Source of the DNA: JAJVID01 sp050247435
Lineage (GTDB): Bacteria > Acidobacteriota > Blastocatellia > RBC074
DNA: 64,000 nucleotides
Assembly: GCA_050247435.1 (NCBI GenBank)
Contig: JBFWUF010000038.1
Span: forward strand, 1-64,000
Direction of reading: 5' to 3'
Shown here: positions 42,726 to 52,655 of the stretch, in pieces
Numbering within the stretch: the first letter of the stretch is position 1
Layout: each line of letters begins with the position of its first letter
The notes under the pieces: generated by a model
The model's input: only the letters and a program-made list of their open reading frames with translations
The model's database searches: none
What the model was told of the DNA's origin: nothing
Translations under genes and position numbers: made by a program

Positions 42726-44045
42726 GATGTTTCGAGCGGCGGAGATCGCGGCGGCGCGTTCAGCTTCTTCAATCTGCTTGCGCTTCAACCCTTCACGCCC
42801 ATCGTACCGAATGAATCCCGGCAAAAACAGAGCCAGCGCGCAGGCCCCGATCACGCACATCAAGCCGCCCGAAACGACCGAGGCCCGCAATCCAAACAGA
42901 CTCGCGACCAGTCCGGCTTCGGCGTTGCCCAGATACGGCCCGGTCGTGTAACTGATCAGTTCGATGCTCGCCAATCGCCCGCGCAGATGGTCGGGGATCG
43001 TCTGATTCCAGATCGTCATTCGGAACATCCCGCTCACCATATCAGCGGCGAACGCCACGACCAGGCAAAGAAGCGCCGCCCACAGAGTTGTCGCGAACCC
43101 GAAGCCGATGATCGCCAATCCCCAGACCACCACCGAAAGCGCCACGGCCAGCCCGTGCCTGTTTACCTTCTCCATCCAGCCCGAAGTCAGCGTCACCAGC
43201 ATCGCCCCAACCGCTGGCATCGCGTAAAGCAGCCCGACCGAAGCGTTCCCCAGGCGTTCGGCGATTGCCGGAAACAACGCCATCGGCATCGCGAAAAACA
43301 TCGCGATAAGGTCAATCAGATAAGTTCCGAGCAGTTCCTGCCGGCTGCGCGCATAAAGCAGGCCGTCCTTGATCGCGCGCAAACTCGGTCGGTCGGCGTC
43401 TTCGGGCGGCGGCACGGCGCGTATCAGCCAGAGCATCGCGAGCGAGACGATGAATGTCGCGGCGTCAAACGTGTAACCGACGGCCGCCCCCAACTTCGCC
43501 GTGACCACGCCCGCCAGCGACGCGCCGATGATGAACGTGAAGCCGTATCTGAAAGCGTTCAACGCCGCGACCGACGGCATCAATTCGAGCGGGACGATGC
43601 GCGGCGTCAGCGCCTCAATAGCCGGACGATAGACCGCATTGCAGGCGGCGAAGAGCGAAGCCATCAGAATCAGCACCCACACGCGCGGTTGCGGCAAAAG
43701 CGAATTGAAGGCGAGCGCGCCGCATAAAACCGCCATCCCCGCTTCGGCCAGCATCGCCAGCCGCCGCCGGTCAATGTAATCGGCCAGCGCGCCGCCCACG
43801 AAAGCCATTACGAACATCGGAACGAATTCCGCCACGCCCAGCATCCCAACCGCGAAGGTTGATCTCGTCAGTTGGTACATCTGCCACGGCAACACGACGT
43901 AGCTGATGGCCGAGCCGAACGCCGAAACGAATTGCCCGGTGTAAAGCAGACGGTAATCGCGCGAAATCCTGAGCGGAGTCGTATCAATCGCGATTGCGCC
44001 CAGGATTCGCCGCAAATGGTTTGGTTTTTGTTGCGCTGAAGTCAC
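42705..44045 (-). CDS. MFS transporter (EntS-like exporter)
   Basis: A protein of about 446 residues with 12 hydrophobic segments. LRISRDYRLLYTGQFVSAFGSAISYVVLPWQMYQLTRSTFAVGMLGVAEFVPMFVMAFVGGALADYIDRRRLAMLAEAG is typical of the EntS/DHA3 group. The start is taken as GTG 44045, eight bases after the SDR stop; a TTG at 44084 would overlap that gene. The C-terminal residues come from the inverted repeat. Likely substrate is a small molecule, not identified. Confidence 0.85.
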   Translation of the reverse strand: MTSAQQKPNHLRRILGAIAIDTTPLRISRDYRLLYTGQFVSAFGSAISYVVLPWQMYQLTRSTFAVGMLGVAEFVPMFVMAFVGGALADYIDRRRLAMLAEAGMAVLCGALAFNSLLPQPRVWVLILMASLFAACNAVYRPAIEALTPRIVPLELMPSVAALNAFRYGFTFIIGASLAGVVTAKLGAAVGYTFDAATFIVSLAMLWLIRAVPPPEDADRPSLRAIKDGLLYARSRQELLGTYLIDLIAMFFAMPMALFPAIAERLGNASVGLLYAMPAVGAMLVTLTSGWMEKVNRHGLAVALSVVVWGLAIIGFGFATTLWAALLCLVVAFAADMVSGMFRMTIWNQTIPDHLRGRLASIELISYTTGPYLGNAEAGLVASLFGLRASVVSGGLMCVIGACALALFLPGFIRYDGREGLKRKQIEEAERAAAISAARNIDAVPRA

Positions 44046-44052
44046 CGAATCT

Positions 44053-44820
44053 CTAAATCGCCGTCGCGCCGCCGTCAACGACAAACACCTGCCCGGTCAC
44101 GAACGAGGATTCGTCCGAAGCCAGGTACAACGCCATCCCGCCGACTTCATCTGGCCGCCCGACGCGCGGGAGCGGCTGTTTGGCTTCGAGTTGTTTGACG
44201 TAATTTTCGTTCTTCCAGAAATATTCGCTGAAGTCCGTTTCGATCAAGCCGGGTGCGATGGCGTTGACGCGGACGTTGTGTTTGCCGAATTCCGCGGCCC
44301 AATTGCGGGTCATCATAATCAACGCGGCTTTGGTCGCGCTGTAAAGCAGCCCGCCCGGTTGCGGCCTCAAGCCGGCAATCGAGGCGATGTTGATGATCGA
44401 GCCGCCCGATTTGCGCTCGATCATCTTCGGCACGGTCAACCGGATCAGGCGCAGCGCCGACACGACGTTGACCTCGAACATCTTCGCCAACATCTCGTCG
44501 GTCACGTCCAGCGACGGCCCCTGCCCGATGTTGGTCGCGCTGTTGTTGACCAGGATGTCAACCGGGCCGAAGACCTTCTCGGTTTCGCCAACCAGATTTT
44601 GCAATTGATCGGCGCGCCCGACGTGACACTCGACCGGATGGATTTTGCCGGGCAGAGATGAGAACTCCTGCGCCGTCGCTTCGAGATTTTCCATCTTGCG
44701 GCTGGCGATGACGACGTTCGCGCCGGACGCGGCCAGACGCTCCGTGATGGCTTTGCCGATGCCGCGTCCGCCGCCGGTGACGACGGCGACTTTGCCTTGC
44801 AGACTTGTGGTTGCGCTCAT
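44053..44820 (-). CDS. SDR family oxidoreductase
   Basis: A 255-residue short-chain dehydrogenase from ATG 44820; the in-frame extension upstream has no ribosome site. TGGGRGIGKAI (~16), LVNNSATNIG, catalytic Ser in INIASIAGL, YSATKAALI for YxxxK, and FVTGQVFVVDGGA at the end. Fits glucose/ribitol dehydrogenase-like or 3-oxoacyl-reductase-like groups. It is transcribed away from the aldehyde dehydrogenase gene, 159 bp distant. Confidence 0.9.
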   Translation of the reverse strand: MSATTSLQGKVAVVTGGGRGIGKAITERLAASGANVVIASRKMENLEATAQEFSSLPGKIHPVECHVGRADQLQNLVGETEKVFGPVDILVNNSATNIGQGPSLDVTDEMLAKMFEVNVVSALRLIRLTVPKMIERKSGGSIINIASIAGLRPQPGGLLYSATKAALIMMTRNWAAEFGKHNVRVNAIAPGLIETDFSEYFWKNENYVKQLEAKQPLPRVGRPDEVGGMALYLASDESSFVTGQVFVVDGGATAI

Positions 44821-44898
44821 TTTGACGATGCTCCTTGGTTGCTTCGATTGCTGATAGAGTATTTTGCGAGGGCGCAAACTTCGCACAAGTCCGCCATC

Positions 44899-44928
44899 TT
44901 GACAAGCGCGCGAACGCTTGCCGATACT
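44899..44928 (+). promoter_or_regulatory. Candidate sigma-70 promoter and operator for the aldehyde dehydrogenase operon
   Basis: TTGACA (44899-44904) and GATACT (44923-44928) are separated by 18 bp, about 50 bp upstream of the ATG. The spacer contains CAAGCG-N6-CGCTTG (44903-44920), a dyad that could bind a repressor. Confidence 0.5.
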
Positions 44929-44979
44929 GCCTTAGCGATAATCTCAAATCCCGAATTTCAAATTCACACGGAGAAGACA

Positions 44980-46422
44980 ATGGACCCAGCAGCAAAACCG
45001 GAAGTCAAAGTCCACGACAAACTCTACATCAACGGCCAATGGATCAAACCCAGCGGCGCGGGAACAATTGACGTCATAAACTCCACGACCGAAGAAGTGA
45101 TGGGCCGCGTGCCAGAAGGCTCACCCGAAGATGTCAACGCCGCTGTCGCCGCCGCCAGAGCCGCATTTGAGAAATGGTCAACAACGACGACTGAAGAGCG
45201 CGCGAGATACCTGCAACTGATCTCCGACAGATTGAATATGCGCAAAGACGAGATCGCCGCCGTGGTCGCAAGTGAAGTCGGGATGCCACTGCCGCTTGCC
45301 ACAGCCGTACAGGCCGGAATGCCAGCCGCCGTGATGGGTTCTTACGCGAAGCTGCTCGGCGAGTTCAAATTTGAAGAGCAGATTGGCAACGCAGTGGTCG
45401 TCAAAGAGCCGGTTGGCGTAGTCGGCTGCATCACCCCGTGGAACTTCCCATTGCATCAGGTGGTTTGCAAAATCGCGCCCGCGCTGGCCTCCGGTTGCAC
45501 GGTCGTGCTGAAACCGAGCGAAGTCGCGCCGCTCACCGCATTCATTCTCGCCGGAATCTGCGATGATGTCGGCCTGCCTTCGGGCGTATTCAACTTGGTC
45601 ACCGGCTACGGCCCGGTGGTCGGCGAAGCGATTGCATCGCACCCCGGCGTTGACATGATTTCGTTCACCGGCTCGACCCGCGCCGGCAAGCGTGTCAGCG
45701 AATTGGCCACGAAGACGGTCAAACGCGTCTCGCTGGAACTCGGCGGCAAATCGGCCAACATCATTCTGGACGACGCCGATTTCGACAAAGCAGTGAAAAG
45801 CGGAGTCGGCAATTGCTATTTCAATTCGGGCCAGACCTGTTCGGCGCTGACGCGAATGCTCGTGCCGCGCTCACGATACGACGAAGCGGTGGGAATTGCG
45901 AAGAAGACCGCCGAAGGCTTCACCGTCGGCGATCCGCGCGAAGGCAAAGCGAAACTGGGCCCGCTGGTTTCGGCCACTCAGCGCGAACGCGTCGTCAACT
46001 ACATCAGGAAAGGCATTGAAGAAGGCGCGACCGTTGTCGCTGGCGGCCCGGAAATGCCCGAAGGCGTGGCGAAAGGCTATTTCGTCCGCCCGACCGTCTT
46101 CGCCAACGTCAACAACAAGATGACCATCGCGCAGGAAGAGATCTTCGGCCCGGTGCTTTCGATCATCGCCTACGAAGACGACGACGACGCGGTGCGCATC
46201 GCCAACGACACGATCTACGGTTTGGCCGGTGGCGTCTGGTCTGGCGATCCGGAACGCGCAAAACGCGTCGCGCGCCGGCTGCGAACTGGCCAGGTCGAAA
46301 TCAACGGCGGCAAATTCAACCCGATGGCCCCGTTCGGCGGCTACAAACAATCGGGCAATGGACGTGAGCTGGGCAAATACGGCTTGGAAGAGTATCTTGA
46401 GGTGAAGGCGATGTTGCTGTGA
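44980..46422 (+). CDS. NAD(P)-dependent aldehyde dehydrogenase
   Basis: A 480-residue ALDH from ATG 44980 (upstream extension lacks a ribosome site; GGAGAAG lies close). Coenzyme and catalytic motifs: FTGSTRAGKRV, Glu in ELGGKSANIILDD, Cys in YFNSGQTCSALTRM, EEIFGPVLSIIAYED near the end. It resembles broad-range bacterial ALDHs, not the CoA-acylating MmsA at 54628. As first gene of the plus-strand run it might oxidise aldehydes from amine or aminoaldehyde breakdown. Confidence 0.92.
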   Translation: MDPAAKPEVKVHDKLYINGQWIKPSGAGTIDVINSTTEEVMGRVPEGSPEDVNAAVAAARAAFEKWSTTTTEERARYLQLISDRLNMRKDEIAAVVASEVGMPLPLATAVQAGMPAAVMGSYAKLLGEFKFEEQIGNAVVVKEPVGVVGCITPWNFPLHQVVCKIAPALASGCTVVLKPSEVAPLTAFILAGICDDVGLPSGVFNLVTGYGPVVGEAIASHPGVDMISFTGSTRAGKRVSELATKTVKRVSLELGGKSANIILDDADFDKAVKSGVGNCYFNSGQTCSALTRMLVPRSRYDEAVGIAKKTAEGFTVGDPREGKAKLGPLVSATQRERVVNYIRKGIEEGATVVAGGPEMPEGVAKGYFVRPTVFANVNNKMTIAQEEIFGPVLSIIAYEDDDDAVRIANDTIYGLAGGVWSGDPERAKRVARRLRTGQVEINGGKFNPMAPFGGYKQSGNGRELGKYGLEEYLEVKAMLL

Positions 46423-46472
46423 AGGCAGCATTTGATGTTTAGATACTTAGAATGATGAGGGAGGGTAGCAAG

Positions 46473-46730
46473 ATGGCGAACGCAAAGAACGGGCCTACCC
46501 ACAAAGTCAAACCGGAAGGTAATCAAGACCCGGCAATGCCCCACACCCCGGACGTGAAAGCCGAAGGCTGGAGCGCGGAACGTATCGCCGAGGAATCGGC
46601 TTACCTGGACGGAACAGAGGTCAAAGAGGAGATGATAGAGGGCAAGTGGGTGAAGCGGGAAAACAAAGCCGGGCGGATTTTCATCCCGCCTTCATTCGAT
46701 TACGGGGAGTGGTCACTATCACTGAAATGA
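46473..46730 (+). CDS. Small acidic protein coupled to a truncated haemoglobin
   Basis: An 85-residue protein from ATG 46473 behind GAGGGAGGG. It is hydrophilic: KVKPEGNQDPAMPHTPDVKAEGWSAERIAEESAYLDGTEVKEEMIEGKWVKRE, ending in RIFIPPSFDYGEWSLSLK. I do not recognise a family. Its stop overlaps the haemoglobin ATG by 4 nt, so translation is coupled, and a role as partner or chaperone of that protein is possible. Confidence 0.65.
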   Translation: MANAKNGPTHKVKPEGNQDPAMPHTPDVKAEGWSAERIAEESAYLDGTEVKEEMIEGKWVKRENKAGRIFIPPSFDYGEWSLSLK

Positions 46731-47110
46731 CTCAAACGATTTATGAATCCATTGGCGGCGAGCAAAAGGTTCGCGCGCTGGTGAACCGGTTTTACGATTT
46801 GATGGACACGATGCCCGAAGCGGCGGGCATCCGCGAGTTGCATCCTGAAACTCTGGACGATTCGCGCGAGAAACTGTTTATGTTCTTAACGGGATGGATG
46901 GGAGGGCCGCCGCTTTACATGGAACGATTCGGCCATCCACGGCTGCGCGCTCGCCACCTGCCTTTTCCGATTGGCGAATCGGAACGCGATCAATGGCTGA
47001 CGTGCATGAACCAGGCTTTGGAGGAGGTCGTTGATAACGCGCTGATGCGTGTTCAGATTACGCGCTCGTTCGCGCAGCTCGCCGATTTCATGCGCAATAA
47101 AGAAGGCTGA
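46727..47110 (+). CDS. Group II truncated haemoglobin (trHbO)
   Basis: A 127-residue globin: ESIGGEQKVRALVNRFYDLMDTMPEAAGIRELHP gives the A-B-C-E start, LFMFLTGWMGGPPLYMERFGHPRLRARHLPFPIGE the E-F region with proximal His in RHLPFPI, and the Trp in WMGG typical of group II. It could scavenge NO or deliver O2 in support of an oxygenase. ATG 46727 overlaps the preceding stop. In this operon it may protect or supply the flavin or molybdenum enzymes. Confidence 0.9.
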   Translation: MTQTIYESIGGEQKVRALVNRFYDLMDTMPEAAGIRELHPETLDDSREKLFMFLTGWMGGPPLYMERFGHPRLRARHLPFPIGESERDQWLTCMNQALEEVVDNALMRVQITRSFAQLADFMRNKEG

Positions 47111-47275
47111 TCGCGCTTTTAACTTCCCGCCTGCTCGCCAAAATCTCCTGCCACGCCAGCATTTTTGCCAACATTTTCATTGGTGGAAAAATGCGGCGGC
47201 GCCATAATGTGCGCCGCTCAATCGCGTTACCAACACATTCGTAACAAGCTTCAAACTTGAGGGAGAGCTATCAAA

Positions 47276-48577
<1,302 letters not shown>

Positions 48578-48580
48578 ATT

Positions 48581-48656
48581 TATCCACGAAGCCACACGAA
48601 GAATCACGAAGGCCGGATGGCGGTTCTTCGTGAAACTTCGTGTGGCTTTGTGGATG
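48581..48656. repeat. Inverted repeat, CACGAAG words
   Basis: Arms at about 48581-48612 and 48625-48656 pair with few mismatches and a 12-bp loop. The arm reads ATCCACGAAGCCACACGAAG, a degenerate CACGAAG repeat. It starts 4 bp after the aminotransferase stop and ends about 16 bp before the hydA ATG. Confidence 0.85.
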
Positions 48657-48671
48657 AGATAGGAGAGAAGC

Positions 48672-50057
48672 ATGCGGACTTTGATCAAAAACGGCCACAT
48701 CGTCACCGCAGTTGATTCCTACATCGCCGACATTCTGATTGACGGCGAAACCGTCGCGATGATCGGCAAAGATCTTTCATCTGTCGTCGGCTCGGTGGAC
48801 AAAACGATTGACGCGACCGGCAAGCTGGTCATCCCCGGCGGCATTGATCCGCACACGCACATGGATTTGCCGTTCGGCGGGACTTCGTCTTCCGACGATT
48901 TCGAGACCGGCACGCGCGCGGCGGCTTTCGGCGGGACGACTACGATCATTGATTTCGCTGTGCAATATCACGGGCAGGCGTTGAACGAAGGTCTCGACAA
49001 TTGGTTCGCCAAAGCCGAAGGCAAAGCGACGACCGATTACGGCTTTCACCTGATCTGCACCGATCTGCCCGATGAGCGATTGCCTGAAATGAAGGCGATG
49101 ATCAATCAGGGCGTGACGAGCTTCAAATTGTTCATGGCCTACCCCGGCGTCTTTCTGGTGGACGACGGCACGATCTTCAAGGCGATGTCGTTTGCGGGCG
49201 AGAACGGTGGGTTGATTTGCATGCACGCTGAGAACGGCGTGGTGATTGACGTGCTGGTCAAGCGCGCGATTGAGCAAGGCCGCACGGCGCCGAAATACCA
49301 CGCGCTGACTCGCCCAACAAAAGCCGAAGCCGAAGGCGTTCACCGCGCAATCGCCATCGCCGAGATGGCCAACTCGCCGGTCTACATCGTGCACTTGAGT
49401 TGTTACGACGCCTTGAAAGAAGTCCAGGCCGCGCGCGATCTGGGCCTGCCCGCCTTCGCTGAAACCTGCCCGCAATACCTGCTGCTCGATTACAGCCTCT
49501 ACGAAAAGCCCGATTTTGAAGGCTCGAAGTACGTGATGACGCCGCCGCTGCGCGACCGGGAAAATCAGGAATTGCTCTGGCGCGGGCTGCGCAGCGACGA
49601 CCTGCAGGTGATTTCGACCGACCACTGCCCGTTCTGTTTCAAAGAGCAAAAAGAGTTGGGCCGTGACGATTTCAGCAAGATTCCGAACGGCGGCCCCGGC
49701 GTCGAACACCGCATGAGTTTGATCTATCACCACGGAGTCGCGCAGGGGCGCATCGGCTTGAACCGCTTCGTCGAACTGACCTCGACCGCCGCAGCAAAGA
49801 TTTTCGGGCTGTTTCCGCGCAAAGGCACGATTGCCGTTGGCTCAGACGCCGACATCGTGATCTTCGATCCAAACCGCGAACAGACGATCAGCGCGGCGAC
49901 GCACCACATGCGCGTTGATTACAGCGCGTATGAAGGATGGACGGTGAAAGGTGTGACCGAGGTCGTTCTTTCGCGCGGAAAGGTAATCGTCGAAAATAGC
50001 GAGTGGAAAGGCAAAGCGGGCGGCGGCAGATTTATCAAGCGCGGGACATTCGCGTAA
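48672..50057 (+). CDS. hydA: Dihydropyrimidinase (D-hydantoinase)
   Basis: A 461-residue binuclear-metal cyclic amidase that opens dihydrouracil, dihydrothymine or hydantoins to N-carbamoyl products. Ligands: HxH in GIDPHTHMDLPFGG, carbamylated Lys in TSFKLFMAYPG, His in CMHAENG and VYIVHLSCYD, Asp in ISTDHCPF. AGGAGAG precedes the ATG. Partners downstream supply uptake, decarbamoylation and oxidation steps. Confidence 0.95.
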   Translation: MRTLIKNGHIVTAVDSYIADILIDGETVAMIGKDLSSVVGSVDKTIDATGKLVIPGGIDPHTHMDLPFGGTSSSDDFETGTRAAAFGGTTTIIDFAVQYHGQALNEGLDNWFAKAEGKATTDYGFHLICTDLPDERLPEMKAMINQGVTSFKLFMAYPGVFLVDDGTIFKAMSFAGENGGLICMHAENGVVIDVLVKRAIEQGRTAPKYHALTRPTKAEAEGVHRAIAIAEMANSPVYIVHLSCYDALKEVQAARDLGLPAFAETCPQYLLLDYSLYEKPDFEGSKYVMTPPLRDRENQELLWRGLRSDDLQVISTDHCPFCFKEQKELGRDDFSKIPNGGPGVEHRMSLIYHHGVAQGRIGLNRFVELTSTAAAKIFGLFPRKGTIAVGSDADIVIFDPNREQTISAATHHMRVDYSAYEGWTVKGVTEVVLSRGKVIVENSEWKGKAGGGRFIKRGTFA

Positions 50058-50091
50058 GTCACAGCCCCGCCATTTCAGAAAGGAGTAGCAG

Positions 50092-50445
50092 ATGTCAACA
50101 ATCACATTTGAGCAGGCGCTGTCGCAAGTGAAGGCCTTGTCACCGGAAGACACGGACAGATTGCGCGATTACCTCAACGCGCAGCATCAGCAGGATGAAG
50201 CGGCCGAGAAAGCGCGCGCGTTGGCCCACGCTGCAAGCCTGCGCGATCTGTCCGCCGAGTATCGGTGGATCGAAGAGCACCGCGATGAGTATGTCGGGCA
50301 ATGGGTGGCGTTGAAAGGCGATCAACTCATTAGCAGCAGTCTGCGCGGTAAAGAAGCTTACGATGCGGCAGTGGTGGCAGGTCACCCGGATGCTTTCATG
50401 CTTCTTATCGAACCCAAAGACGATCGTCCGTTCGTGAATATTTAA
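50092..50445 (+). CDS. Small DUF5678-like protein
   Basis: A 117-residue protein. The C-terminal half (YRWIEEHRDEYVGQWVALKGDQLISSSLRGKEAYDAAVVAGHPDAFMLLIEP) matches DUF5678, a small domain often encoded just before retropepsin-like proteases, as here. The first half is a helical region. Stop and next start are 2 bp apart, so the pair is coupled. It interrupts the pyrimidine genes. Confidence 0.75.
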   Translation: MSTITFEQALSQVKALSPEDTDRLRDYLNAQHQQDEAAEKARALAHAASLRDLSAEYRWIEEHRDEYVGQWVALKGDQLISSSLRGKEAYDAAVVAGHPDAFMLLIEPKDDRPFVNI

Positions 50446-50447
50446 CG

Positions 50448-50852
50448 ATGGCCCACTCCCTCACTTTCAATCTGCGTCATCAATACAGCTCGCTCGAAAA
50501 TGGAATTTACGTCCAAACGGTTCTGGTTTATGGCGACAAGACGGCATTTTGCCGGGCAAAGATTGATACAGGATCAGAGGTCTGTCTGTTCCAGCGTGAT
50601 TTGGCTGACATGCTCAGCATCGAGGTTGAGAGCGGTTATCGCAAAGAATTTAGCACACTGACTTCAGGCGGGCTGATTGCTTACGGCCACTCCGTCACGC
50701 TTCAGACGCTGGGTTTGGAATTCGACGCCTTCGTCTATTTCGCGGCGGAGCATGGTCTGCCAAGGAACATTCTTGGCCGCGAAGGATGGCTGCAAAACGT
50801 GCGGCTGGCGGTGGTTGATTACGATGCGGAAATCTACCTCAGTCCTTACTGA
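50448..50852 (+). CDS. Retropepsin-like aspartyl protease domain protein
   Basis: A 134-residue protein with the catalytic segment FCRAKIDTGSEVCLF (Asp-Thr-Gly-Ser) and the second conserved element PRNILGREGWLQNVRLAVVDYD. Single-domain bacterial retropepsins act as dimers. No signal peptide is visible, so it is likely cytoplasmic. It forms a pair with the DUF5678 protein; the substrate is unknown. Confidence 0.8.
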   Translation: MAHSLTFNLRHQYSSLENGIYVQTVLVYGDKTAFCRAKIDTGSEVCLFQRDLADMLSIEVESGYRKEFSTLTSGGLIAYGHSVTLQTLGLEFDAFVYFAAEHGLPRNILGREGWLQNVRLAVVDYDAEIYLSPY

Positions 50853-50891
50853 TGAAAATCAATCGTGCCCCCAAAACTATAGGAATGATAA

Positions 50892-51107
50892 ATGGCACAC
50901 GATGTAAAGTTCAGAATTCCTGAAAGAAGTCTTGGGCAATCAGACGTGGAATTTGACGTCTGGAAAGATGATGTAAAACTTGGAACTCTGAAAATATCAA
51001 AAGGATCTTTGGTCTGGTTCCGCTACGGCACGACTGTTGGGCACAGAATTGATTGGTCTAAATTCGATAAGCTTATGCAGGACCAATCCCAAGTTGAGCG
51101 GCGTTAG
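50892..51107 (+). CDS. Small protein of unknown function
   Basis: A 71-residue protein preceded by AGGAATG. It reads as a beta-rich small domain: VKFRIPERSLGQSDVEFDVWKDDVKLGTLKISKGSLVWFRYGTTVGHRIDWSKFDKLM. I recognise no family with certainty. It lies 39 bp after the retropepsin gene and 15 bp before the NCS1 permease. Its more AT-rich codon use suggests a more recent arrival. Confidence 0.6.
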   Translation: MAHDVKFRIPERSLGQSDVEFDVWKDDVKLGTLKISKGSLVWFRYGTTVGHRIDWSKFDKLMQDQSQVERR

Positions 51108-51122
51108 CCCTGAGGATATCCA

Positions 51123-52652
51123 ATGCTTGCCAACAACGAACCCGAAACCATCCACCATCCCGACGGTCGCGTCGAATTGCGCGATCACTCATCCATAAAA
51201 TCCAGCCCGCTCTACAACGAAGACCTCGCGCCAGTGCCCGTCGCCAAGCGCAATTGGACGACGTACAACTACGCCGCGCTCTGGATCAGCATGGCGCATT
51301 GCATCCCGACTTACATGCTCGCTTCGGGTTTGATTGCGGCGGGGATGAATTGGCGGCAGGCGCTCTTCACCATCCTGCTCGGCAACACGATTGTGCTGGT
51401 TCCAATCCTGCTCAATTCGCATCCGGGCACGAAATACGGCATTCCGTTTCCGGTCTTTGCGCGGGCGAGTTATGGCGTGATCGGATCGAATTTGCCGGCG
51501 CTGATGCGGGCGATTGTGGCTTGCGGGTGGTTCGGCATTCAGGCCTGGATCGGCGGCGAGGCGCTGCATACTTTATTCAAAGCGATTATTCCGTCGTGGC
51601 AGACGCTGCTCGGCGGGCCGGTGGGCGGGCACACGCCGACCGAATGGTTGTCGTTTCTGCTCTTTTGGGGACTGAACATCTTCATCATTTATCACGGGAT
51701 GGATTTGCTGCGCGCGGTTGAAAACTGGGCCGCGCCTTACGTGCTAGTGATGACGGCGGTCTTGCTGGGCTGGGCGATCTGGCGCGCGAACGGACTTGGC
51801 AGTCTGTTGCGCGACGATGGCAAGTTTCAAACGCTCGGCGAATTCTGGCCGGTCTTCATTCCATCGCTGACGGCGATGATCGGCTTCTGGGCGACGCTCA
51901 GTTTGAACATGCCAGACTTCACGCGGTTCGGGCGCAGCCAGCGCGAACAGACTGTTGGACAAGTAGTCGCGTTGCCGACGACGATGACAATCTTCGCCGC
52001 GATGGGCGTGATGATCACTTCGGCGGCCATCGTGATCTATCCGCAGATGAAGCCGACCGAGTTGTGGGACCCGCTTAAAGTCGTCAGCCAATTCGACAGC
52101 GTGTTGGTCGTGGCGATTTCTATGTTCACGGCGGTTGTGGCTACGCTGGCGGTCAACATCGCGGCCAACGTCGTGTCGCCCGCGAACGATTTCGCCAACG
52201 CGTTCCCGCGCCTGATTTCGTTTCGGACTGGCGGTTTGATCACTGGCGTCATCGGCATTCTGATGCAGCCGTGGAAGCTGCTGGCAGACCCTTCGGCGTA
52301 CATCTTCACGTGGCTGAACGGGTATTCGGGCGGCCTCGGCTCAATCGCCGGAGTGTTGATCGCCGATTACTGGCTGGTACGAAATAAGCAGTTGGCCGTT
52401 GGCGATCTGTATCGCACGAAGGGCCTTTACACCTACGCTGGCGGATGGAACTGGCGCGCGGTTGTGGCGACGGTTGCCGGCTGCGGGCTGGCGTGGATCG
52501 GGCTGTTGGTTCCGGCGTTGAAGCCGCTGTACGATTATGGCTGGTTCGTGGGCTTCGGGGCTTCGGCTGTGATTCATTACGGTTTGATGAAGGCGTCTCC
52601 GCCTCAGCAAGGGGTCGAGTTAGAAACACAAGCAATGCAGAGAGGAGCATAG
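51123..52652 (+). CDS. NCS1-family nucleobase transporter
   Basis: A 509-residue, 12-helix symporter for uracil, allantoin, hydantoin or related compounds. Typical NCS1 sequences: NYAALWISMAHCIPTYMLASGLIAAGMNWRQALFTILLGNTIVLVPILLNSHPGTKYGIPFPVFARASYGVIGSNLPALMRAIVACGWFGIQAWIGG and FWATLSLNMPDFTRFGRSQREQ. It supplies the substrate for HydA, encoded upstream. Specificity (uracil or hydantoin) is not decided here. GAGGATATCC ribosome site. Confidence 0.94.
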   Translation: MLANNEPETIHHPDGRVELRDHSSIKSSPLYNEDLAPVPVAKRNWTTYNYAALWISMAHCIPTYMLASGLIAAGMNWRQALFTILLGNTIVLVPILLNSHPGTKYGIPFPVFARASYGVIGSNLPALMRAIVACGWFGIQAWIGGEALHTLFKAIIPSWQTLLGGPVGGHTPTEWLSFLLFWGLNIFIIYHGMDLLRAVENWAAPYVLVMTAVLLGWAIWRANGLGSLLRDDGKFQTLGEFWPVFIPSLTAMIGFWATLSLNMPDFTRFGRSQREQTVGQVVALPTTMTIFAAMGVMITSAAIVIYPQMKPTELWDPLKVVSQFDSVLVVAISMFTAVVATLAVNIAANVVSPANDFANAFPRLISFRTGGLITGVIGILMQPWKLLADPSAYIFTWLNGYSGGLGSIAGVLIADYWLVRNKQLAVGDLYRTKGLYTYAGGWNWRAVVATVAGCGLAWIGLLVPALKPLYDYGWFVGFGASAVIHYGLMKASPPQQGVELETQAMQRGA

Positions 52653-52655
52653 AAT

